Shown here one piece after another: positions 49,301 through 61,275 of a DNA stretch of 64,000 nt. The stretch spans positions 1,172,075-1,236,074 of the forward strand of contig ML976661.1 of assembly GCA_010015655.1 (NCBI GenBank). The letters run 5' to 3'. Position 1 is the stretch's first letter, and each line of letters begins with the position of its first letter. This DNA comes from Bimuria novae-zelandiae CBS 107.79 (taxonomy: Eukaryota > Ascomycota > Dothideomycetes > Pleosporales > Didymosphaeriaceae). The notes beneath the pieces are model-generated. The model had not been told where the DNA came from and did no database searches. It saw only the letters and a program-made list of their open reading frames with translations. Both the position numbers and the translations under genes were made by a program.

Positions 49301-50400
49301 AGAACTAGCTTTACTTTTAAACATTAATAAGTATTAACGCAAGATTAAAATATTATTATATATAACTATTAGCACACGACTAGATATTGCTTTTATAACC
49401 TCTTAACTAGTTAGATTCCTTGCGAATCCAGGGCTAGAGTACCACTATACTACTAACTAAGTTTTATTATATCTTAAAAATATAAAGTAGATAATACTCT
49501 AAGTTAGTAGAGGTAATTCTATGCAAGTACCTAGTGACGCCTTATTTATTAATAATACAGTGGACTGCATGAGCTCATAAGGATATGCTATTAAGCTATT
49601 TAATAGGCTTATTACATAGCAAGCTAGCAAAAAGGATACTATTATAATATTAACTATAAACACTAAACTCCTAGCACTTTTATAAGTGGCTAAAGAAGCT
49701 ATTTTTACGTCTTAATTAATTAAAGAGCTAGGGGTTTAACTATCTAGCCTAATAATAATAATTAAATGCGATAACTAGTAGACTATTAGACTAGTAACTT
49801 AAAAAGTTTCTAAGCTAAAAACTAAGCTACGGTATGTGGATATCCAAAATTACTAAATCCGATACGAAGTTATAGATGGCAGAATTAATGTAAAGTACAC
49901 ACGATCTAAAGATATAATTATAGATAGCCTTATAAGGACACTCCCAGTAAACAAGTAGCTAGCCTTTTTAGACTATTTAGGACTAGTAGAGATAAAAAAT
50001 TAAAAGGTATCATATAAAGCATCTTTAAAGGAGATTTAAAATTAATTAGATAACTTCTCCTTTCTATAACCTTAGCATGTGCTGCTTAAATTAATAGATT
50101 TCGTTAAGCTAAAGGATTGTATTAGATTATACGTAGTAGACAATCTAGGCTAGAAGAAGTTAAGGGCTATTACATATAACGCATAGACAGGAACTTTAAA
50201 TAAAAGGGTTAACCAGCTACTAGACACATCACTTCTTAATAAGACTCCATACGGGACACACACACAGTTATTATCCATCCTTAATAATCCTAATAATCTG
50301 ATAGTAGGAAAAAATGAACAGCGTAAAAAAGAGTCTAGAACTTACTTTACGAGCTTTAATAGAACTAAACTTCTTAGTAAGCTAGCTAAGGAGGATTATA
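46350..50400 (+). mobile_element. Copia-type LTR retrotransposon, RIP-degraded
   Basis: Plus-strand translation through stops shows an aspartic-protease-like HITNNPN region near 46,690 followed by a GYRS...YNTNRELKD stretch before the integrase region. Reverse transcriptase starts around 48,590 with KYKFNKYY and KCEVRLVVKED-like sequence, followed by DTYVVTLAGR and later a VDDIILAYYK-like block near 49,040. The order protease-integrase-RT and the KARLVxxG-type motif identify Ty1/copia. Ends are approximate and LTRs were not found. Confidence 0.75.
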
Positions 50401-50925
50401 TTAGTGTTAAAAATAGTAGCTTTATTTTTAAAAAGCTTAGTATTTTGAAGTTAGCAACTAAGTAATTATAATAGGGATAGGGCTTTCTCTATTTTATTAT
50501 TAGAATTAATAGTATACTTTTAATATTTAAAATTCTTTATCGCGCGGCTATTGCGCGAACGGCTAACTATATTATTAAAATAAGGAGAGGAATTAGATTA
50601 TAAAGTTAGAAAAGACTAAGCTAAAAAGCAAGACGTTATAGTGCACGAAGTTAAGATAAGAAAAAGAAAGTATAAAAGAGTAAGGTTTAGAAGCCAGGGA
50701 AGAAGTAATTATATATAGATAATAATAAGTAAACGCACTAGCGTAAACACACTAATATAATAACTACTTAGAGTAAGAATATAAAATTAGACACACAAGA
50801 ATAGAATTAGTAAAAAGTTTATAATAATAAGCACAGTGCAACTAGACAATAAAATAATTATAAAGCTATATAGTAAAATAAGACGTGGATATTTTTCTTT
50901 ATCCCTAATAGAGGGAAGAGAGGTA

Positions 50926-51086
50926 TATAATAGGCTACGCCTAGTTATTATCTCAGATCTTTAACCCTTATTTATATAAATCCTTAATATATAAATTCGA
51001 TGCCTAAAGCTTAACTTTTGACTCTCTATTAAATTTATAAGTATTTATTTGGCACCTTTAGCTCCTTGAACACCCAACCCCTTACA
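50926..51086. repeat. 161-bp dispersed repeat, copy 2
   Basis: Same length and orientation as 38,233-38,393, starting TATAATAGGCTACGCCTAGT and ending CCCCTTACA. This copy is less mutated at its right end. It lies at the boundary between the copia-derived and the second gypsy-derived sequence. Confidence 0.7.
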
Positions 51087-51089
51087 TAA

Positions 51090-54000
51090 AGCACTCTTTG
51101 AATTTAGACTAAGGAACTACTACGGAGAGATAGTGCGCTTAGATAAAATAAAAGAAAGAGAATTTAGTAAAGGAATCTATATAAGAAAATAATATAATAG
51201 GTATCTATAGAATAAAGAAGAACTACTAAGACCTCTAAAACTACCTATAAAAAAGATATATTTTTTAGACTTAGGCTTAGGCAAGAGTACGCCTTTAAAG
51301 AAATACATACTATAAATAGTTAGGTGTTAATTAAGCTACTAGTATAGGAGAGTTGTATATTCTAATACGTACTTAATAGAGCAGGACTCTATAAGCGTAA
51401 AAAAGCTATACTTTGCGCTATTTATGTTGTAAGTAAATACCTGCTACCTAGCATGGTACAAATTAAATATAAGTTTAAAATAATACTTAAGATATGTAGA
51501 TACTAAGACATAATTACACTTAATATTCTTAAAAAAGCTAATTATAATATAGTACTAAAAATATACTAGTTAAGTAGGCGTAACCCCACTATTAATTAGG
51601 GAAAGAAAATGCTATCCTTTAAACATTATAAATATATATTATAAGTAAAACGTACGCATTGATAAAGTATAATAGTAAGTAAAAAAGCTATAAATAACTT
51701 AGTCTCGCAATAGAAAGTTAAAAAAGATAAAATATTCTTAGGAGACCCTGGCAGGAACTACTAGGTTATAAAGCATACGAAGATAGATAATAGCACACTT
51801 AATAAAATTTTAGAATACTATGAAGTATAGAATTATATGTTTACTAAAAGCGAAGAAAAGACTAACATTTTAGAATATTAACCATAGGATCTTCTAATAG
51901 ACCTAGAAGACGGAAAAACGCCACCTTTTAGACTACTATACAGTAAAACTAAAAACGAACTCTAACAGGAGAAGGAATTTAATAAAATAAATCTTAAGAA
52001 GAATTATATATAACTATTAAAGTTACTGGTAGCTAGCCCCTTTATATTCGTTATAAAGAAAGATAGAACATCACGATTATACGCTAAGTATTAGAAGATT
52101 AATAACATAATAATTAAAAATTAATACCTACTACTAAATATCTTAGTGCTAAGAGACTAACTTTTAAGAGCTAAGATCTTTATAATAATAAATCTACGAA
52201 ATAGATACTACCATATATAAATTAAGAAAGGTAGTAAGTAGAAGATAGCGTTTAAATTATGCTACAGACTATTTAAATATATAGTCATGTCTTTTAGACT
52301 TACTAACTTACGAGTAAACTTCTAATAACGAGTTAATATTATACTTTATAATTATCCAGATATATTTATAATTATATATATAAATAATAAATTTGTCTTT
52401 TCAAATAACAAATTAGATTATGTTTTTTATATACAAATAGTATTAAAGCCATTAGACGAAGCTCACCTTAGAATTATAGAAAAAAATATAAATAGTATAT
52501 AAAACAACTTAAATTCCTTTAATATATTATTGGTATAGAAAGAATTAAAGTAGCGCTAGATAAGATTAAATATATTATAAACTAGCCTATACTGAAAATA
52601 GTTAAGAACGTCTAAGAATTCTTAGAATTTTATAGATTTAATAGCTAGTTTATCTAGGACTACGCCAAGTTTATGATACCGTTAATAAATCTTACTAAAA
52701 AAGAGACACCTTTTAAATAGACTAAAGAATATAAAGAGTTATTTAGATACTTAGTAAAAGTATATACTACGACACTAGTCATTATCTACTTTAAGGATAA
52801 AGAACCTCTATAAATTAAGATAAACGTAAGTAATCACGCGATTAGCGCTTGCGTGAAGTAAGATAAGGATAGTAAATAGTACTATATTACGTACTATTTA
52901 TGCAAATTTAGGGGAGCAAAAACAAGATATAACGTATATAATAAGGAACTCTATGTAATTATTAAGGTACTTAAGTACTAAAGAATTTACGCACTTAACT
53001 ACTTAAATTATATAATTTTTATAGACTATAGAAACCTTATAAAGTTTATAATAACTAAGGAACTTACGCTAAGATAAGTAAAATAGTTAGAAACACTTAA
53101 ATAGTATAAGTTTAAGGTTATATATACACTAGGAAAGGATAATAAACGAATAGACGCCCTTAGTAAACGTATTAACCTTACAAAAGAGAAAGTAAAGGCC
53201 TACTCTATAATACTATAATAGAATTTTAATAGATTATTGGAACCTATAACAGAGCTTAACTAACTATTTATTATTACACGAGAAATACCTAACGTGTTCG
53301 GCAAGCGAGTGGATCAGGCAAGTAAGCGGATCACTCTATTTTACTAGTAAAACCGTGATTTTTACACCCCTGTTAAGGCTCTTAATACTTAATATTAAAT
53401 TCTAAATTTTTAATGTAGTTATATTATATGTGTAAGAATAACTATACTAAATTTCTATAGTTCTAATATATATAGTTATTAAAATATGGCGTATGGGGAC
53501 CAAAATACCCCTATAATGAAGTAATTCTTTAATAACGTCCAGTTTCTTTAGGCTAGAGCTTAATAATTTTAAATATATAAATTATTTATATCGGTGCAGC
53601 CAGCTACATAACTTTATAAATTTTACTATTATGTATTAAGAGACTTAACAGGGGTGTAAAAATCATGGTTTTACTAGTAAAATAGAGTGATCCGCTTACT
53701 TGCCTGATCCACTCGCTTGCCGAACACGTTAAGGAACTATAAATTAAAATTATATAATAACACTATAAGAACCTTATATAGGGACACCTAGGAGTTAGGA
53801 AGATAATAGAACTTATCTAATAAAACTACCTATTTAAAGGAATACTAAAAGGAATAATGAAGTATATACGAAAGTGTATAGACTACTAATAAAATAAGTA
53901 CGCTACACATCTTAAGTACGAAGAGGTATAAGCGTTCTAGATACCTATAGCATTATAGGAAGACATTATTATAAACTTTATAATAAGACTTCTTAAATTA

Positions 54001-55130
54001 AAAGACCTATTGAATAAAGCAAACCACAATGCTATATGAGTAATTATTTATTAATTTACAAAATACGTAGATTTACTATCTCGCTAAAAAATAACTATAG
54101 CTAAGGAACTAGTATCTCTTATCCTAAACTAACTTATATAATCCTATGGTATTCTAAGGATAATTATTAGCGATAGAGATAAGCTCGTGACCTTAAACTA
54201 CTAGATAACGCTTATAGTACTTAATAGGATAATACGAAAGCTATTCACGACTTATTACCTATAGATAGATAGACAAACCGAATGCATAAATTAGATAATT
54301 AACACATACCTACGCATCTACTGTAACAACTAAAAGAATAACTAGATTTCCCTACTCCCTATAGCATAATTGGTGTATAATAATAAAGTATTAGCAGTAA
54401 TTAGACATACACTATTCTATATAAATTACGAAAGACACCTATATATCTTTAATTAAATATTTCCTATAGTAATTAGAACAAAAGCAGCGATTAACATGGC
54501 AGAAATTATAAAAAAATATATATAAATAACTCTAAGAGAATCCTAAGATAGCTAAATAGTAAAGTATTTCCTATACTAACTTAAAAAAATAGCAACTTAG
54601 CTAAAGAAGGGAGATAAAGCATATCTACTTATCAGGAATCTCTAAACTTAGAAGGAAAAGTATAAGAAATTAGATTATATTAAAATTAGACTATTTTTAA
54701 TATTTAAATAAATATTACTAGTTAAATACTAATTAGAATCTAGGGATCTCAAGATACTAATTTAAACTACCTTTTATTACAAGTCCCAGAAAGAAAATAA
54801 ATTTAATATTTAATAAATACTATAGCATATAGATTAGCTACGCACGTATCTTATTAAACAAAGAGATTACTATTATAGTAAGAATACCTAAGAACTAAAG
54901 AACTACATATAAAATTATTAAAAGAAAATTTAATAGTACTAGCGTACTATTACGTAGTAAAGGAAGAAGACTTCGACTAGATTATAGACTAGTCTAACAC
55001 CTTTACACCTAAAGTAGTATTAGGATTAATTAATATAGCTGCTTAAGTAAGCTCCTTACCATCCTCTAAGACCTCTAATTTATTTATTATAAATATACTA
55101 TAATTAAATAACTATTATTCTTTTTAATAT
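51090..55130 (+). mobile_element. Second gypsy-type LTR retrotransposon, RIP-degraded
   Basis: A reverse transcriptase of a different gypsy lineage reads on the plus strand at about 51,900-52,450: KTPPFRPLYS, ASPFIFVIKKD, then FKYIVMSFGLTNL, a YxxMPFGLxN-type motif. RNase H follows to about 53,200, ending in a KDNKRIDALSKRI-like block. Integrase lies at 53,750-54,300, with CDYCQQNKYA-type zinc and IAPWEDIIINFI-type catalytic-core sequence. A MITE interrupts it at 53,292. The region to 55,130 may include a chromodomain. Both ends are approximate. Confidence 0.75.
53292..53729. mobile_element. 438-bp MITE with ~85-bp terminal inverted repeats
   Basis: The left end starts ACGTGTTCGGCAAGCGAGTG and the right end is its near-perfect reverse complement over about 85 bases, with one visible difference (CCGTGATT against CCATGATT). 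It is flanked by TA at 53,290-53,291 and 53,730-53,731, placing it with Tc1/mariner-pogo elements. There is no coding capacity in the central ~265 bases. It sits between the RNase H and integrase regions of the second gypsy element and is less RIP-mutated than its host. Confidence 0.92.
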
Positions 55131-55619
55131 AACGTTTTATACTAATCGCGTAATCGCGCAATCGCGCTATCTTCTCCCGTGCCAGACAAGTACGCAAGAG
55201 CGCTGCATAAGCAAGTTCTTTTTCTACCTAAAGTTTCACCTCCTCCTTAGCCTCTAACTTCTTTAATCTCTCTAACTTAGCATCTATTTTTAAATAATTT
55301 AGTGAAGGAATCTCCTCTAGCTTATACTTTTAATTATTATACTAAACATAATTTACGCACTTTAAGTATAGTAATAATAAATAATAGGGTAACTACTTTT
55401 TAGCGTAGTACAAACACGTAACTATAGTAACAATATAGTTTTATTTAAGATAATTAGCTTACTAATAATAGTATTAGATTAATTAAGAAAATAGCTTTAT
55501 AAGTAGTTACCTTATAAAGACATTAAGCCTAGAGAGAGGACCTAATATTAAGAATAATTAAAATCTAATATAATGCATAGTAGGATATTAGCACTTATTA
55601 GTGTGCTTAAGCTAATATT

Positions 55620-55729
55620 CCTAACTTAGCTATAAATTACGTAACAAGTCACGAGTCCTAAAAATATTAAAAGTCCTAAAACTATTTTAGAATTTAAGAC
55701 CTTAGGACAACATAGGACTTTAGGATCTA
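55620..55729. repeat. LTR fragment related to the solo LTR (left part)
   Basis: CGTAACAAGTCACGAGTCCT through AGGACAACATAGGACTTTAG resembles the middle of the LTR at 43,584-44,028 in the same orientation. It is interrupted by the DNA transposon starting at 55,730 and resumes after 58,325 with TATAGGACAGAACTTATATA. Alignment is by eye and many bases are RIP-changed. Confidence 0.5.
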
Positions 55730-58325
55730 CTCGGCCCCTAGCGGCTAATTCTCATTTTTCTACGAAAAAGGCCGTGCCGAGCGCGGTCCTACGAGCTCAA
55801 TAGCTAAACTAGCTTAATAGCTAAAAATATAGTTTATATAGTAATTTATGTAGTAAATATATTGCTGCGTATCTAATTTGATACTTATATTATTAAAAAG
55901 CTCCCTAGTTAGCTTCTACAAGTATTTCTAAATTAATAGTGCTTAAGTAGCACTTATTGCTACTACTAATATTATTAGAGACCTGCGTCTCCTATATAAT
56001 AAATTAACTATTAGGGACTTTAATAATAGGTACCTATTTAACTTCTATATAAATTAAGAGCCCTTTTTAGTATAGTAATTAATAATAGGGATCTATAGAG
56101 TTGCGCGTTATAAGAGAGACTTTAGCAGCGTTAAGAGGACGACTTATAATAGTAGAAGCTACCTAAAATCTATTATAGCTATTTAAGTATTATATAAATT
56201 TAGTATAAACATTTTAAAGCTTCTTAGCCTTTTTTAAGTTATTAATACCGTACTGCTAACTAGCATTAATATACTTAAACGTAAGGCTATTATAAATCTA
56301 CTTACTTATATTTTTTTTTTAAAATAGTAACATTATTAGCGTAACGGTTCATTAATTTTTTATTAAAACTCTAAATTATAGGACGTAACTTCTTCTAGGT
56401 GTTTATATATTTTATAAGTAATTGTTAAAGGCGCGCTATAATAGTAGCCTTCTATTTAGTAGCCTTATTAACTACCTATTTGGTAGCTATCCTGCGGCAG
56501 TCTCCGGCGTAAATAGGGCCTCCGCCAGCGTTAATTACGCTCCTATTACGCCTACGCCGCTGCTCCCGGGCGTTCTCCGCAGTCTGTGTATTGTGGAGAG
56601 CTCGCTTAAGCCCTACCGCCGCCCTAGCGAGCGCAGAGCTACCTTTCAGCGTCGTAATAATGCCCTCCGCGATATCGCGCGGCAGTGTCTCCCTTAGTGT
56701 ATAGGCCATATATTTCTCTTGTATATTAAGCGTACAAATCGTTTTTAGTGTACTCTAGCTAATATCGCCAGGCATATATTTAGGATAGTATTTTTAAAAG
56801 AGTATAATAAGCTCCTTAAACTAAGGCGTATTAGTTAAGTAGTTAACAGAGATATTATTTACGTAATAAAAGTAATAATTTATTAAATATATTAGGCTAT
56901 CCTTCCTCTAAGGAGGATAATAAAGTAGATATTAAAGCTCCTTATACAGCTTCTCCCTTTTCTATCACGTCTCTAACACTATTAGCGGCCTCCTAAGCTC
57001 TTAGAGGCTTAATTACCTGCTCTAAAGAGAAGGGCGATAGTCGTGTACGCCTCTAGCTACTCGCGATTATACTAAGAGTAAACGTTTATTAATAGATTTA
57101 TATAAGAGTTACTAAGAAATTAGTCTTACGTATATTAATCGCGCTACTACGCGAGGCCTAGTTAATTATCCTATTATAATAGTACTTTAATAGCTTAAAA
57201 TAGCCTACGTTAAGTAGATACAGAAGGTGTATTATATATAAAGGAAAATAAATAGTTATATATTATTACTCTTCGCGTACGTAGTAAACTTCCTTATAAA
57301 GTAGAATTTATAGGTATTAATTAAGAGGAGACGCGTCCCTTCTTATCTATACTTTATAATAAACTTATTAAAGTGCTATATCTAATTTATAGCTATATAA
57401 TTATTACTATACCTACTATTAGTAATATTTATAAAATAATTATTAAGTAAATCAACCGCCTAGTGCTCTAGGATTAACCTAAACTTAATAATAAGTATTA
57501 GGTTAATTACTTAGCTATTTATAGATACATACTTAATATGGAATATAAACTCGTTATTTATTAATATTAGAATAATTACTTGTCGCATGTATTTTATATA
57601 TACGTAGGAGGACTCTGCAACGCTAATCCTTACGCCAGTTTTGTCTATATTATACATATTATTATTAGTAACGCCTAGGCGCTGCCTGTACAATTTGAGC
57701 TTTTTATACCACTTAAGAAGAGCCGCTGGCAACTGTGCAAGCTTTCGCGTAAGCTCTATAGGCGTTACCTTCGCCTTCCTGTATTTTGTATAGGCAGCGA
57801 GCTACCTAGATGCCTAATTAACGCCTACGCGCGGCGGCGGGCTGTCTCCTTTATAAGCTTTAGCTAGTAAGGCGTTAGCTTATTAACTAATAAGCTTTTT
57901 ATGCATGCTAAATCTAATATTATTAATTACGTTTATAAATTATTTTAAGGTAAGTTTTTATTTTTTTAAAAGCTTCTTATTTATAGACTAACGCATTAAC
58001 TTATTTTTAGCTTTTATAAGCGCCCGTAATAGGCGCTTGCACAGGAAGCTAATATTATAATTATAATAGTATATACTAATATTTAGGCGCGATAATCCTT
58101 AGAGCTCTAACACCTGTTTAAATAATTTAAGATTTACAGACGTATTTAGAAACCTCCTTCGCATTTCTAGGCATTTTATTTAGTGTAAAAAGACGCGTTT
58201 TTAATAATTTTAGGTTGGTGGCGGGTTTTGTTGGCCATTGAGATGGTTTGGCCATTGAGCTAGTAGGGCCGTGCGGAGCACGGCCTTTTTCGCAGAAAAA
58301 CTAAGAAGCAGCGCTAGGGGCCGAG
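55730..58325 (-). mobile_element. Pogo/Fot1-superfamily DNA transposon (2.6 kb)
   Basis: Imperfect terminal inverted repeats of about 75 bases start CTCGGCCCCTAGCG at both ends. The flanks are TA (55,728-55,729 and 58,326-58,327). The transposase is on the minus strand. At 57,732-57,511 the reading NNMYNIDKTGVRISVAES matches the first catalytic aspartate block of DDE_1 transposases (family N-x-D-E-T-G-F; here Glu is Lys, a G-to-A type change). At 56,709-56,476 the C-terminal part reads AREQRRRRNRSVINAGGG, like the basic C-terminal motif of fungal pogo transposases. That second block stays CpG-rich. Stops elsewhere show it is dead. Confidence 0.85.
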
Positions 58326-58900
58326 TATAGGACAGAACTTATATATAAGAATATTAAAAATAAACTTCTCTCTTTGTATTTAACCTTATTTATTAATATA
58401 TTATTTAAATTATACTTATATATTATTAATTTATTTATAATCGCGTATTACTTTTAATACTAATATCTTATTAATACGTGCGAGCTATTAATAACCCCTT
58501 TTTTACCTTACTAATACTCTTGCCTAAGAATAAACCTTAGCCCTAAAGGGACTAGCTATCCCCTAGGGACTTCATATTTTTCTAGCACTATAAGGATGCT
58601 ATTATAGTACTATGCTCCTTAAGTTTACACTTAATATAGCAATTAATAAGACTATATAGCTTAGCTACGCGCATAAACGTGCTAAAATAGCTATTTTAGT
58701 AAGTTTTAACAGGCTTAATAAGCTACTAGATATAAAGTATTATATTTAATAACTCTACCTCCTCGCGCTATAGCCGCTTTCGTAGTTATTAAATTTAAGA
58801 CGTGTAGATAGACGTAATTATATTAAAAACGACTCTAATAGGACTATATTTATACTACTTATTTATATACTTTTTCTTATTCTTAATATAGGCGATATCC
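58326..58900. repeat. RIP-degraded LTR remainder and unclassified AT-rich repeat
   Basis: The first ~180 bases continue the LTR interrupted at 55,729. The rest is AT-rich, stop-filled sequence with no domain that I can name. Confidence 0.45.
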
Positions 58901-58902
58901 GT

Positions 58903-59282
58903 ACGTAGATTCCTAGCCTTGTGCGGAGTCACATGAGCTTACCTCATGTGACATCCGTGCAGGGCTTGGCAGGAGGTTATAACCTCTCATCTCAGCTGAG
59001 ATGAGAGGTAGCAACCATTACAGAACCAATCTACGTGTCTGCTCAACCCTTTGTGTACGCCTTCGGGCGTACATCGTTCATGAACCCCGGTCAACCGACA
59101 CTGATCAGTGTTGAATGGGCTATACTAAGCCAAGCATATCGCGATATGATAGGGCTAGATAGTTGTACGATGGTACGGGTGAGACAAGACTTGAATACCA
59201 GACCCTTTTCTCACCCGTACCATCGTACAACTATCTAGCCCTATCATATCGCGATATGCTTGGCTTAGTATAGCCCATTCAA
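58903..59282. repeat. Palindrome island with a 74-bp perfect hairpin
   Basis: A GC-balanced, un-RIPed 380-bp stretch inside the AT-rich block. From left to right: a 9-bp outer pair (58,903-58,911 with 59,028-59,036), a 10-bp stem with 5-base loop (58,928-58,952), a 14-bp palindrome (58,973-58,986), a 28-bp palindrome (58,982-59,009), and an 8-bp stem with 4-base loop (59,054-59,073). Then comes a 14-bp palindrome (59,098-59,111) and a perfect 74-bp inverted repeat (59,111-59,184 with 59,209-59,282) around a 24-base loop. No protein is supported. The arms begin TTGAATGGGCTATACTAAG. It could be a foldback element or MITE; its nature is unknown. Confidence 0.9.
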
Positions 59283-60798
59283 CAGGCGACGTTATTCTCG
59301 TATGCGCTATAATCTTTACCCTAAATTATTAATTACGCGTCTAGGTTAAGTATATAGTAGTAGCACTGCAGTTGCCGCTTACTTATAATAAAGCTAAACT
59401 CCTCTACTAAGGACTTAACTATAGTATTATTACTACTTACGTTATTAAGTATAAAGTATCTAACACTTATATTAATAACGCTAAAGAGCTAAAGTATTAT
59501 TATTATTACTAGTGTACGCTCTATATAACTTAAATAATTTAAGTAAGTAGTTAACTAGCTTACTTTTACTGTTAAGGTAATATACGTAAAGGTTAATAAA
59601 AGTATACTACCTACTAGTTAAAGTCTAGTTATTAAATAATACGTATATAAGCGACCGGGCTTCGCGAAGGTAGTTAGTAATAGCTAGTATATATATATTA
59701 TACTTAGTAATATATAATCACGAGACGTGTAGTAGCTAAGCTAAATAAAGGCTTTAGCTAATAAGTTTATAATTATTATTATAGCTTAAAACTATCGTGT
59801 TTTTATTACGCCAAGGCTTTAATTATTTATAATTATTTAGTTTTTTAGCGCATCCTAAAATTAAGCGATTAAAAAGCTTATTACTATCTTATTTATTACC
59901 TTTTATAATACCTTTATCCCTATAAATTTTATAATATATACTTCGGACTTTACGAGCGTGTCTATAATATTACCTTTTTAGCTAGTAATTAATATAGGTC
60001 TATTAAGTCTATATAAGTGTTTAAGCTTATTACTTAAAAGGTATTAACTAGCGTTTATAGTACTATTTACGTTATAGTAAGCCTCTTGCTTCTATTATTA
60101 ATAGTAGTACTAGTAAAGCTAGTAGTTCTTCTTATAGTTGCAGTGCTAGATAGCCTAGCTATAGTAATAGATTTAGCTTTTTAGCGCTACTTAAAGTATA
60201 GTGCACGCTTAAAATTAAGCGTATCGTAATTATTATTATTATTACTATTATTAGGGAGGTCTTCTTATACTGCTATAGGCTTATTAGCCTGTGCCTCGCC
60301 TGCAGTATCGCCAATAGTAGGCGCGTTTAATAGCGATAGTAGAGGAGGATTGCGCTTGTCGTATTCTACAAGGCGGTGAAGGCCTGAATTAGAGGGAGTA
60401 GATATAAAGTACACTAAATAGTATTATGGCAATAGTAGTGTAGCGTCGTGTGTATAGTAGACGCGACGCAACGCGACACAAAAGGCTTGCTAGGTGCGGC
60501 TAGTGCACCTTAATAAGCTCTAATTAGCTTAATACTATATATTTTAACTTATATAGGATTAGTGCATATGTATCTAGGACTAGCGCGTCTTTAAAGCCGC
60601 ACTAGATATAGCTATTATAACTATAAAATTCTACTTTAAAAATAGCTAACGTTAGTCTAACGTTAGTTAGTTTAGTTAGTCTAGAAGCCTCTAAACTAAC
60701 TAGACTAACGTCTAGCGGCCTTAAGAACTAATTAACTAAACTAAATTTTAGCAGTCAGTTTAATCAGTTCGAACTAAGTTACCTGACTAATAGCAAGT
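59283..60798. repeat. Unclassified RIP-mutated repeat at right border
   Basis: AT-rich and stop-filled, with less-mutated patches near 60,290-60,480. Around 60,645-60,720 short GTTAG/CTAAC units form an imperfect hairpin. No transposon domain recognised. Normal composition resumes at about 60,780. Confidence 0.5.
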
Positions 60799-61275
60799 CT
60801 GATCCCAGGTGTTTCGCTAGTCGACCGGAAAGGAACGGTGATTCCTACTGAAGGTCTTAATGCAGCTCTCATGCATCGCTTTATACACGTAAATCCTCGT
60901 ATATAGCCTAGGCCATTGGAGTTCATTCCAGAAAGATGGCTCGTTGCACCGGAACATGAGCTCTATGTCTCTACAGCATCTGGCGCATATCGCCCATTCG
61001 AGCACGGGACGCGCAACTGCATCGGAGAAACTCTTGTCCTCAATGAGCTGCGTATAGCTCTGGCGATGACTGCGCGGGTTTTCCATATAACACCTGCTTA
61101 CGAGGAGTGGAACACCATCAAAGCCGCAAACGAAAGCTCGTACAGTAAAATGGCGAGAAAGATGGGCCTCAAGAAGGATGAACCGAAGCCTGCACGAGGT
61201 GAGAGAGCAATACAGACATTGAGGTCCGGGGCGCATCCCGCGGAAGGTTACCCGTGCCGTGTAACTCTCGTTTGA
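60799..61275 (+). pseudogene. Cytochrome P450 3' fragment
   Basis: Only the C-terminal part of a P450 monooxygenase remains. It begins in-frame with IPGVSLVDRKGTVIPTEG, a beta-strand region before the meander. It then has FIPERWL (the PERW motif) and [20 protein letters not shown], the haem-binding F-x-x-G-x-x-x-C-x-G signature with the axial cysteine. It ends in a normal stop at 61,275. A TAG at 60,904-60,906 interrupts the frame just before [11 protein letters not shown]; a CAG-to-TAG change is the RIP type. Everything upstream, about 350 residues, is replaced by repeat sequence. Substrate unknown. Confidence 0.85.

Larger units (their letters stand above)
37208..60790. repeat. AT-rich RIP-mutated nested transposon block
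   Basis: About 23.6 kb with very low C and G, abundant TA steps and almost no CpA or TpG; remaining C is mostly CpG or CpC. Stop codons are dense in all frames, and only four open frames over 60 codons occur inside. This is the classic outcome of repeat-induced point mutation in Pezizomycotina. Translating through the stops identifies reverse transcriptase, RNase H, integrase and transposase domains of several elements, listed separately. No host gene was found inside. Confidence 0.92.

Noticed and set aside
38233..51086. The two 161-bp repeats as the paired LTRs of one 12.8-kb element
   Set aside because: Flanking five-base sequences do not match, and the interval contains parts of both a gypsy and a copia element.
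59035..59238. Open frame of 67 codons within the palindrome island
   Set aside because: It is the by-product of the perfect inverted repeat, with no protein-like pattern.
37208..60790. AT-rich block as a centromere
   Set aside because: Fungal centromeres can look like this, but the sequence is explained by identifiable RIP-degraded transposons. CENP-A mapping would be needed to decide, so I do not claim it.
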